Source: JBELMB01 sp042088665 (GTDB taxonomy: Bacteria; Pseudomonadota; Alphaproteobacteria; Rhodobacterales; Rhodobacteraceae). From it: DNA of 7,944 nt. The position numbers and the translations under genes are program-made. The stretch is from NCBI GenBank assembly GCA_042088665.1, contig JBELMB010000229.1, forward strand, positions 1 to 7,944, given 5' to 3'. Position 1 is the first letter of the stretch, and each line of letters starts with the position of its first letter. Below the pieces are notes generated by a model. The model was given only the letters and a program-made list of their open reading frames with translations, did no database searches and was not told the origin of the DNA. Of this stretch, positions 1-6,333 are shown in pieces.

Positions 1-48
1 CTGAGGCGGCCAACCCGCTTAAGGCCTGTTTACGGGCACCCGCTGGTT

Positions 49-101
49 GCTTCTTTTTTTTCAAAATACTCCACGGGGGTCTGGGGTTTTAAAACCCCCA
101 G
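49..101. repeat. Palindrome-bearing intergenic element
   Basis: A T-rich tract (51-61) is followed by CAAAATACTCC, a G-run, and a near-perfect palindrome at 81-101 (CTGGGG, TTTTAAAA, CCCCCAG, with one extra C in the right arm). Read on the minus strand, the order is GC-hairpin, ACCCCCG, GGAGTATTTTGAAAAA. From memory this resembles an element that recurs between genes in Rhodobacteraceae genomes. That is recollection, not a search result. It may act as a transcript-end hairpin for a gene left of the window. It is not a textbook rho-independent terminator for the plus strand, because no T-run follows the stem. Confidence 0.5.
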
Positions 102-141
102 TGCCGACCGGGACACAAATCGTGACGGGAGAACGAGCGCG

Positions 142-780
142 ATGACCATTAAACTCCACTGCTTTGGCGAGTCAGGGCATTCCTACAAGGCAGCGCTGGC
201 ACTTGAGCTTGCCGGGATCGATTGGACCGCCGTCAAGGTCGATTTTTTCAACGGTGAGACCCGTGGCGCAGCCTATCGCTCCGAAGTCAATGAGATGGGC
301 GAATGCCCGGTTCTCGAAGATGGAGACGTCAGGCTGAGCCAGTCCGGCGTGATCCAGCAATACCTGTCTGAAACCTACGGCCATTTCGGCGGCGCCTCGC
401 CAGACGAAGCCCGGGAGATCCTGCGCTGGATTCTCTGGGACAACCACAAGTTGAGTTCCATGGCAGGCATGCGCCGGTTCATGATGAACTTTCTGCCGGA
501 GGACAAGCAACCGAAAGAGGTCATCGGCTTCCTGCAGGGCCGACTGAAAGGCGCCTACGAGATCCTCGACGCCCATCTGGAGGGGCGCCACTGGATCGTC
601 GGCGAGGCACCAACCAACGCCGATCTGACCTGTTGTGGGTATCTGTTCTACCCAGAGCCCTTCGGCTTCGAACGCAGCGATTGGCCGAACATCGACCGCT
701 GGATGTCACATCTTCAGGGGCTGCCCGGCTGGAAATCGCCCTATGACCTGATGCCCGGCTCACCGGCCGACCGGACCTGA
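142..780 (+). CDS. Glutathione S-transferase family protein
   Basis: A 212-residue soluble protein with the two-domain GST layout, probably cytoplasmic. The thioredoxin-like N-terminal domain (about 1-80) begins with a beta strand and a helix (LHCFGESGHSYKAALALELA). It contains the cis-proline segment E54-C55-P56-V57-L58 and then Q67-S68, the pair that binds the gamma-glutamyl part of glutathione in this fold. S11 lies where catalytic Ser/Cys often sits, so it is the best candidate for activating the thiol. The helical C-terminal domain (about 88-205) has the conserved N-cap motif T158-N-A-D161 before the core helix. Length is normal. The start is supported by GGGAGAA at 127-133; the frame stays open upstream to the window edge, so this site decides the start. 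It is the first gene of the plus-strand run, 108 bp before the thiolase, and may be co-transcribed with it. The substrate cannot be read from sequence. It could conjugate electrophiles or act as a lyase/isomerase. Confidence 0.9.
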   Translation: MTIKLHCFGESGHSYKAALALELAGIDWTAVKVDFFNGETRGAAYRSEVNEMGECPVLEDGDVRLSQSGVIQQYLSETYGHFGGASPDEAREILRWILWDNHKLSSMAGMRRFMMNFLPEDKQPKEVIGFLQGRLKGAYEILDAHLEGRHWIVGEAPTNADLTCCGYLFYPEPFGFERSDWPNIDRWMSHLQGLPGWKSPYDLMPGSPADRT

Positions 781-838
781 ACCGCGCGCTCCTCAAAGGG
801 GGCCGAATGCAGAGCAAAACGACCTGACCCGGGCGCTC

Positions 839-857
839 GCGATGGCAATCCCATCGC
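839..857 (+). other. Short perfect hairpin before the thiolase gene
   Basis: GCGATGG and CCATCGC form a perfect 7-bp stem around a 5-nt loop. The hairpin lies in the 108-bp gap between the GST and thiolase genes and ends 17 nt before the thiolase ribosome-binding site (AGAAGGA, 875-881). No T-run follows, so it is not an intrinsic terminator. It could be an mRNA stability or processing element, or a protein-binding site. It could also be chance in G+C-rich DNA. Confidence 0.3.
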
Positions 858-888
858 CGGTGCCCGGCCCGAAAAGAAGGACACCCCC

Positions 889-2100
889 ATGACCGAAGCC
901 TATATCTACGATGCCCTGCGCACGCCGCGCGGCAAGGGGCGCAAGGACGGCAGCCTGCACGAAGTCACATCCTTGCGGCTCAGCGCGCATGTGCTCAACG
1001 CCGTCAAGGCCCGCAACGGGCTGGACGGCCACGCGGTCGAAGACGTGATCTGGGGCAATGTCACCCAGGTCGCGGAACAGGGCGGCTGTCTGGCCCGCTC
1101 GGCCGTTCTGGCCTCCGATCTGGATGAATCCATTCCGGGTCTTGCGATCAACCGCTTCTGCGCGTCCGGCCTCGAGGCCGTCAACCTTGCCGCCAACCAG
1201 GTAAAAGGCGGCGCAGGCCAGGCCTATATCGCAGGCGGGGTCGAGATGATGGGGCGCGTGGCCATGGGCTCAGACGGGGCGGCGATTGCCGTGGACCCCA
1301 GCCTTGCCATGGACAGCTATTTTGTCCCGCAGGGCATCTCCGCCGATATCATCGCGACGGAGTATGGTTTCTCGCGCGATGACGCCGATGCCTTCGCCGT
1401 CGAAAGTCAGAAACGCGCGGCGGCGGCATGGGAGGACAAGCGGTTCGAAAAGTCACTGGTTCCGGTGACCGACGTGAACGGGCTGACCATTCTCGACCAC
1501 GACGAATACATGCGTCCCGGTACCGACATGCAGGCGCTCGGCGCGCTCAAGCCGTCCTTCAAGGACATGGGCGAGGTGATGCCCGGCTTTGACCAGGTGG
1601 CCCTGATGAAATACCCGCACCTGGAGCGGATCCAGCACATTCACCATGCTGGCAACAGCTCAGGCATCGTGGATGGGTCCGCTGCGATCCTGATCGGCAA
1701 CAAGGCCTTTGGCGAGCAATACGGCCTGACGCCACGCGCGCGCATCCGCGCCACGGCCAAGATTGGCACGGACCCCACCATCATGCTGACCGGACCGGTG
1801 CCCGCCACCGAAAAGATCCTCAAGGACGCGGGCATGACGATCGGGGACATCGACCTGTTCGAAGTCAACGAAGCCTTTGCCAGTGTCGTTCTGCGCTTCA
1901 TGCAGGCCTTCGACGTTGACAGCAGCAAGGTCAACGTGAACGGCGGCTCCATCGCGATGGGTCACCCCTTGGGGGCCACAGGTGCGATTATCCTTGGCAC
2001 GTTGCTTGATGAGTTGGAGCGCACCGGCAAGAGCACGGGTCTGGCCACCTTGTGCATCGCAAGCGGCATGGGCGCCGCCACGATCATCGAGCGCGTCTGA
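889..2100 (+). CDS. Thiolase (acetyl-CoA C-acyltransferase), FadA/FadI type
   Basis: A 403-residue thiolase, which catalyses CoA-dependent cleavage of 3-ketoacyl-CoA to acetyl-CoA and a shortened acyl-CoA, the last step of beta-oxidation. The catalytic set is complete. The nucleophile C91 is in NRFCASG. An NEAFAS block is at 327-332. H359 is in the glycine-rich segment 351-366 (NGGSIAMGHP then LGATGA). The second cysteine C389 is in CIASGMG near the C-terminus. Length is usual for the family, and no signal peptide or membrane segment is seen. AGAAGGA at 875-881, 7 nt before the ATG, supports the start. The fadJ-type gene in the same run argues for a degradative role, with thiolase and FadJ as beta and alpha partners. 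A biosynthetic acetoacetyl-CoA thiolase (PhaA-like) cannot be excluded from motifs alone, so I give no gene symbol. Confidence 0.93.
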   Translation: MTEAYIYDALRTPRGKGRKDGSLHEVTSLRLSAHVLNAVKARNGLDGHAVEDVIWGNVTQVAEQGGCLARSAVLASDLDESIPGLAINRFCASGLEAVNLAANQVKGGAGQAYIAGGVEMMGRVAMGSDGAAIAVDPSLAMDSYFVPQGISADIIATEYGFSRDDADAFAVESQKRAAAAWEDKRFEKSLVPVTDVNGLTILDHDEYMRPGTDMQALGALKPSFKDMGEVMPGFDQVALMKYPHLERIQHIHHAGNSSGIVDGSAAILIGNKAFGEQYGLTPRARIRATAKIGTDPTIMLTGPVPATEKILKDAGMTIGDIDLFEVNEAFASVVLRFMQAFDVDSSKVNVNGGSIAMGHPLGATGAIILGTLLDELERTGKSTGLATLCIASGMGAATIIERV

Positions 2101-2137
2101 GCGGGCCGGGACGCGTGTCGGTGAACATGTCATGTCA

Positions 2138-2152
2138 GGCGCGGCACGCGCC
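2138..2152 (+). other. GC hairpin between the thiolase and NTF2-like genes
   Basis: GGCGCG and CGCGCC form a perfect 6-bp stem with a 3-nt loop, in the 103-bp gap after the thiolase stop. No T-run follows. If translation of the next gene began at the alternative ATG at 2132, this hairpin would be coding. With the preferred start at 2204 it lies in the untranslated leader. It may limit read-through or protect the upstream mRNA. G+C-rich DNA makes such stems fairly common. Confidence 0.25.
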
Positions 2153-2203
2153 GGATTGCCGCGCCATGGACCCGCGCCGTGCGAACAGCGCGGTGGCTCT
2201 ACA

Positions 2204-2725
2204 ATGACGTCGCCCCAGACCGCTGACGCGGGCGAGACGCCTCCCAACGAGGCCATGGAAATCTACCAAGGGCACCTCGACATCGTCACAGAGGCCTTCT
2301 GGGCGCGCAACTTTGACAATGTGCGGCCGCATATGCTCCTGCCCGGGACCATGCGACTGAAAGACGTGGCGCGCGAGATATCGGACTGGGACGGCAGGCG
2401 GGCGCTCTTTGACGACCAGCGCGACGGATTGGACGCCATGGGCGCCACCGAGTACCATCGGCTGGTGGTCGAGGCGGCGTTTTCCACCCCGGACCGGATC
2501 GAAGGATCGCATCTGAGCTACGTCATCCGGGGCGGCTCTCTCGTGGTGTCGCCCTACCTCAGCCGCATGCCACTGGTGCGAACACCCGCGGGCTGGAAGG
2601 CCCATGGCATCGATACCGATGTGAGCAATGCGGATACTTTTGCCCTCGGCCGCCGGGTCGAGCGTATCCTGAAAGAAAAAGAACAAAGTCTGGACACGAT
2701 GAGGGACTGCAATGCCCAAACTTGA
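2204..2725 (+). CDS. NTF2/SnoaL-like small protein, function unknown
   Basis: A 173-residue protein that I recognise only at fold level. An N-terminal helical part (about 18-80: YQGHLDIVTEAFWARNFDNV, then LLPGTM) is followed by alternating beta strands (about 84-138) with the phrases GSHLSYVIRGG, LVVSPYLSRMPLVR and GWKAHGI. This is typical of the NTF2-like alpha+beta cone used by SnoaL-type proteins and small isomerases or binding proteins. A charged helix (145-165) ends the protein. The same pattern recurs in the C-terminal half of the next gene's product, so the two domains are probably paralogous. Start choice is uncertain. ATG 2204 has a weak GGTGG at 2192-2196. ATG 2132 has GGTGA at 2120-2124, but would add an Ala/Arg/Gly-rich stretch that looks non-coding. 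ATG 2255 is a shorter option. The stop overlaps the next start by 14 bp, indicating translational coupling. No catalytic residues can be named. Confidence 0.75.
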   Translation: MTSPQTADAGETPPNEAMEIYQGHLDIVTEAFWARNFDNVRPHMLLPGTMRLKDVAREISDWDGRRALFDDQRDGLDAMGATEYHRLVVEAAFSTPDRIEGSHLSYVIRGGSLVVSPYLSRMPLVRTPAGWKAHGIDTDVSNADTFALGRRVERILKEKEQSLDTMRDCNAQT

Positions 2726-3635
2726 TCTCTCGACCATTACCGCCCATGTCGGATCCTCCTACCCGGCGCCGCATGATGCCGAAATGGGGGGGCGGGCGCA
2801 GCAGCGGCTTGGCGAAGCGGCGGGGCTCACACAGTTTGGTGCCAACCTCGTGCGGCTTGCGCCCGGTGGCTTATCGTCGTTGCGCCACTGGCACGAACAA
2901 CAGGACGAGTTCCTTGTGGTGACGGAAGGCGCTCTGGTGCTGATCGACGATACCGGGGAAACCGCGCTGTCGCCCGGCGATTGCTGCGCCTTCCCGGCGG
3001 GCGATGCAAATGGCCACCACATTGCGAACCGCTCGGATGCCGACGCCGCCTTTGTGGTGGTGGGCACGCGGACGGACACCGAAACGGCGTGGTATTCCGA
3101 TCTGGACATGAAGGTCGTTGTCAATGCACAGGGGTCACGGTTTTTGCGCCGCGACGGTGCCCCCATGTCCAGTGATGCCTCTTCTGCGACGCCGGAGCAC
3201 ACCACCTTCGACGACCTCAGCAAGGCCCTGTCGCGCGCGCTTGTGAGCGGGGATTTCGCGCTTTACCGGTCGGTGTTTCACTTGCCGCACGACGTCATTC
3301 CGCGCAGCGGTGATGCCTATACCCTGCGCACCGAAGCGGAAATCCACGAGGACTTTGACCTCTATCATGCCGCGATCATGGCCGGGGGCATCACACGTAT
3401 CAGTCGCAAGATCCTGTCACAAACCGAGCCGGATCCAGACACACGCCTGATCGAAGCCGAAGTCACCATGCGCAAGGGCGAGGAGACGCTGGTCACCCCT
3501 TTCACGACGACTTTCCGGATGGAACGGCGCAAGGGCCGTTGGGCCTTTGGACGGGTGATCAGCTCGTTGGGGCATATCAACTGGACCCGCGGACAGGGGG
3601 CGATCACGCAGAACCGCCGCTTTGAACTGGATTGA
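2712..3635 (+). CDS. Cupin domain fused to an NTF2-like domain
   Basis: A 307-residue two-domain protein. The N-terminal half (about 1-150) is a single-domain cupin resembling the COG3837 family. Motif 1 fits the consensus exactly: G53, H59, H61, E66, G73. Motif 2 is G89, P95, G97, H102, N106, with two extra residues before the histidine. H59, H61, E66 and H102 are the expected metal ligands. A polar Ser/Ala-rich linker (151-163) leads to a second domain (about 164-290), beginning FDDLSKALSRAL and containing FHLPHDV, LVTPFTTTFRMERR and GRWAF. Its pattern matches NTF2-like proteins and the upstream gene's product. As I recall, cupins of this family are usually about 150-160 residues and stand alone, so this looks like a fusion. 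GAGG at 2701-2704 supports the start, which lies inside the preceding gene. The protein may bind a metal and a small ligand; no reaction can be assigned. Codon use matches its neighbours and the frame is unbroken. Confidence 0.85.
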   Translation: MPKLDLSTITAHVGSSYPAPHDAEMGGRAQQRLGEAAGLTQFGANLVRLAPGGLSSLRHWHEQQDEFLVVTEGALVLIDDTGETALSPGDCCAFPAGDANGHHIANRSDADAAFVVVGTRTDTETAWYSDLDMKVVVNAQGSRFLRRDGAPMSSDASSATPEHTTFDDLSKALSRALVSGDFALYRSVFHLPHDVIPRSGDAYTLRTEAEIHEDFDLYHAAIMAGGITRISRKILSQTEPDPDTRLIEAEVTMRKGEETLVTPFTTTFRMERRKGRWAFGRVISSLGHINWTRGQGAITQNRRFELD

Positions 3636-3692
3636 GAGAGGCACGCGCCGCCCTCACCACCACACACACTAGATACGACGACGGAGACCCCA

Positions 3693-5891
3693 ATGACCGA
3701 TTTCACCATGCAGACCGACGCCGATGGCGTGGCCGTGATCACATGGGACGTGGCGACAAAATCGATGAACGTGATGACCCTGGAGGCATGGGATGTGCTG
3801 GAGGGGCTGATCGATGAGGCGCTGGCCGACGAGGCCGTGAAAGGCATCGTCATCACTTCTGGCAAGGACAGCTTTGCCGGAGGCATGGACCTGAACGTCA
3901 TCGCCAAGATGAAGGAAATGGCAGGCGACAATCCGGCCAAGGGGCTCTTTGACGGGATCATGAAGGCCCACGGCATCATGCGCAAGATCGAGCGCGCAGG
4001 CATGGACGCCAAGACCCACAAGGGCGGCAAGCCAATCGCAACCGCCCTGCCCGGCACCGCGCTCGGGATCGGCTTCGAGATCCCGCTGTGCACCCATCGT
4101 ATCTTTTGCGCGGACAATCCCAAGGCCAAGATCGGCCTGCCGGAGATCATGGTCGGCATCTTCCCCGGCGCTGGCGGCACCACGCGTCTGGTCCGCAAGA
4201 TGGGGGCCATGGCGGCCTCGCCCTTCCTGCTGGAAGGCAAGCTGAGCGACCCCGCCAAGGCAAGATCCGCAGGTCTCATCGACGAAGTTGTCGAGGATCC
4301 GCTTGCCGCGGCGAAGGCCTGGGTTCTGGCCGCCAAGGATGCCGACCTGCTCAAGCCCTGGGATGCGAAGGGCTACAAGATGCCGGGTGGCGCGCCCTAT
4401 CATCCGGCGGGCTTCATGACCTATGTCGGCGCCAGCGCGATGATCAACGGCAAGACCAAGGGCGTCTACCCGGCGGCCAAGGCGCTGCTTTCCGCGGCCT
4501 ATGAGGGCGCGCTGGTGCCTTTTGACACCGCGCTGAAGATCGAGGCGCGCTGGTTTACCAATGTGCTGATGAACCCGTCGTCCGGTGCGATGATCCGCTC
4601 GCTCTTCATTTCGAAGGAAGCCTTGGAAAAGGGGGCAGTGCGGCCCGCGGAGGTCGACGACCAGAAGGTGAAAAAGGTCGGCGTGCTAGGGGCCGGGATG
4701 ATGGGCGCTGGCATTGCGCTGGTGTCTGCACAGGCCGGGATCGAGGTCGTGCTGCTCGACCGCGACCAGGCGGCGGCGGAAAAGGGCAAGGCCTACGCCC
4801 AGAGTTACACCGCAAAAGGCATCAGCCGCAAAAAGATCACGCAAGACAAGGCAGATGCCCTTCTGGCGCGGATCACGCCCACCACCAACTACGCGGATCT
4901 CAAGGGCTGTGACCTGATCGTCGAGGCGGTGTTCGAGGACCCGGGGATCAAGGCAGAGGTCACCGCCGCCGTGGATGCCGTGACGGATGCGGACTGCATC
5001 TTTGCCACCAACACCTCTACCTTGCCGATCACGGAACTGGCAAAGGCCTCCAAGAATACCGAGAACTTCATCGGCATTCACTTCTTCTCTCCGGTGGAAA
5101 AGATGATGCTGGTGGAGATCATCAAGGGCAAGGAAACCGGAGACCGCGCCGTCGCCAAGGCGCTGGATTTCGTGCGCCAGATCCGCAAGACGCCCATTGT
5201 CGTGAACGATGCGCGGTTCTTTTACGCCAATCGCTGCATCATCCCCTATATCAACGAAGGCATTCGCATGGTCAAAGAGGGCGTGTCCCCTGCCCTGATC
5301 GAGAATGCCGCAAAGATGGTTGGCATGCCGCTGGGGCCATTGCAGCTAATTGATGAAACCTCGATCGATCTGGGGGCCAAGATCGCCCGCGCGACCCGGT
5401 CCGCCATGGGAGACGCCTATCCTGACGGCGAAGTGGACGAGGTGATCTTCTGGATGGAGGGCGAAGGCCGCCTTGGTCGCAAGGCCTCTGCCGGGTTCTA
5501 CGACTACGACGCCAAGGGCAAGCGCCAGGGCCTCGCCCGGGCGGTGGCAGATCAATACCCGCAATCCGACGAACAGCCGACCTTGGTCGAAGTGCAGCAC
5601 AGATTGCTCTTTGTTCAGTCGCTTGAGGCAGTGCGCGCCTTTGAAGACGGCGTGTTGATGGACATCCGCGAAGGTGACGTTGGCGCGATCCTTGGCTGGG
5701 GGTTCGCCCCCTGGTCCGGCGGGCCGTTGAGCTGGCTCGACATGATCGGCGCGCCTTATGCGGCAGAGCGCTGTGATCAGTTGACCGAAGCCCATGGCGA
5801 CCGCTTTGCCTGCCCGTCGCTTCTGCGCGAAATGGCTGACAAGGGACACAGCTTTTACGGTCGTTTTGCAGGGGCATCGAAGGCGGCCTGA
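3693..5891 (+). CDS. fadJ: FadJ-type multifunctional beta-oxidation enzyme (enoyl-CoA hydratase / 3-hydroxyacyl-CoA dehydrogenase)
   Basis: A 732-residue alpha subunit of the fatty acid oxidation complex. It hydrates trans-2-enoyl-CoA and then oxidises L-3-hydroxyacyl-CoA with NAD+, giving the 3-ketoacyl-CoA that thiolase cleaves. The crotonase domain (about 5-200) has the oxyanion-hole segment FAGGMDL and both catalytic glutamates, E129 (GIGFE) and E151 (GLPE). After a linker comes the NAD-binding domain (about 328-505), with the Rossmann motif G333-A-G335-M-M-G338 and D356 at the end of the second strand. The dehydrogenase dyad is H463 (IHFFSPVEKM) and E475. Two C-terminal 3HCDH domains follow (about 507-605 and 630-720). 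The SPVEKM phrase and the N-terminal IAVIT-like strand resemble E. coli FadJ more than FadB, hence the symbol. The FadJ/FadB distinction in alphaproteobacteria is nonetheless loose. GGAG at 3683-3686 supports the start. The gene ends the plus-strand run, 6 bp before a terminator stem. Confidence 0.95.
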   Translation: MTDFTMQTDADGVAVITWDVATKSMNVMTLEAWDVLEGLIDEALADEAVKGIVITSGKDSFAGGMDLNVIAKMKEMAGDNPAKGLFDGIMKAHGIMRKIERAGMDAKTHKGGKPIATALPGTALGIGFEIPLCTHRIFCADNPKAKIGLPEIMVGIFPGAGGTTRLVRKMGAMAASPFLLEGKLSDPAKARSAGLIDEVVEDPLAAAKAWVLAAKDADLLKPWDAKGYKMPGGAPYHPAGFMTYVGASAMINGKTKGVYPAAKALLSAAYEGALVPFDTALKIEARWFTNVLMNPSSGAMIRSLFISKEALEKGAVRPAEVDDQKVKKVGVLGAGMMGAGIALVSAQAGIEVVLLDRDQAAAEKGKAYAQSYTAKGISRKKITQDKADALLARITPTTNYADLKGCDLIVEAVFEDPGIKAEVTAAVDAVTDADCIFATNTSTLPITELAKASKNTENFIGIHFFSPVEKMMLVEIIKGKETGDRAVAKALDFVRQIRKTPIVVNDARFFYANRCIIPYINEGIRMVKEGVSPALIENAAKMVGMPLGPLQLIDETSIDLGAKIARATRSAMGDAYPDGEVDEVIFWMEGEGRLGRKASAGFYDYDAKGKRQGLARAVADQYPQSDEQPTLVEVQHRLLFVQSLEAVRAFEDGVLMDIREGDVGAILGWGFAPWSGGPLSWLDMIGAPYAAERCDQLTEAHGDRFACPSLLREMADKGHSFYGRFAGASKAA

Positions 5892-5897
5892 CACGCC

Positions 5898-5927
5898 AGT
5901 GGGGGCCTGAGCGGTCCCCACTCCTTT
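5898..5927 (+). terminator. Hairpin terminator after fadJ
   Basis: AGTGGGGGCC and GGTCCCCACT pair into a 10-bp stem (one G-T wobble) around a 5-nt loop, TGAGC. The stem begins 6 bp after the fadJ stop and is followed by CCTTT, a short T-tract. Position and stem strength fit an intrinsic terminator closing the beta-oxidation run, although the T-tract is weak. Confidence 0.75.
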
Positions 5928-6333
5928 GGCGCGGGTCGGTGACCCATGTTTTGTGCGCGCGAACCGGGCTGTCGCGCACAGGAACGGTGCAGCCCCTATC
6001 AAAGGCGGGTGCGCAAAACCCGTGTCACTGTCCCCAACGGATGCGCCGGGTCGCCAAACCGGGCCGCGCAAGCGAGTAAAGCGCGCACAGGCTGCCCCGC
6101 ATCAATCTGCCCTGACACGTGGCATCCGCTGCGAGCGGCCTTCGCATTCTCGCGGGCAACTGGGCGACAAATGTGGAAAACAGGCCCCACCCCATCAAGA
6201 CTGGGACAATCGCGCCGCTTTCAACAAGGCCAGGGAGCCAAGCCCATTGGGGTCAGACATGGCTGGTGCGGGTGTGTTGCCACACATGCGTTGCGGGCCA
6301 GTCACGCCGACCGCAAACGCCGCCGCCCCTCTG
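5928..6333. other. Intergenic region between convergent fadJ and PHP genes
   Basis: About 400 bp with no gene I can support. Open frames on both strands here give Pro/Arg/Ala-rich text with no domain, no good ribosome-binding site and no family resemblance. Two structures are visible. One is an 8-bp perfect stem at 5952-5980 (TGTGCGCG with CGCGCACA, 13-nt loop). The other is a 5-bp stem at 6272-6285 which, read on the minus strand, closes a GCAA tetraloop and lies 48 bp past the PHP stop. Neither has a T-run. I see no tRNA, and nothing that identifies an sRNA. Confidence 0.5.

Noticed and set aside
1..90. An open frame from the left edge to a TAA at 88-90 (EAANPLK…), a possible end of an upstream gene
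   Set aside because: It runs through the T-tract and palindrome element, giving a phenylalanine run and low-complexity text. With only 29 codons and no recognisable motif it cannot be supported as a gene end.
3650..3669. CA-rich run (caccaccacacacac) between the cupin and fadJ genes, considered as a microsatellite or slippage site
   Set aside because: It is short and imperfect, lies outside coding sequence, and has no sign of function.
3365..4403. Long minus-strand open frames of 244 and 329 codons opposite the cupin and fadJ genes
   Set aside because: They are antisense shadows typical of G+C-rich coding DNA. The plus-strand genes there have complete catalytic motifs.
5952..5980. 8-bp perfect stem considered as a second terminator
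   Set aside because: There is no T-run on either side and the 13-nt loop is long. Kept only as a note within the intergenic region.
5999..6190. A 63-codon minus-strand open frame in the same gap
   Set aside because: Composition looks like chance reading of G+C-rich DNA, and there is no family resemblance or convincing ribosome-binding site.
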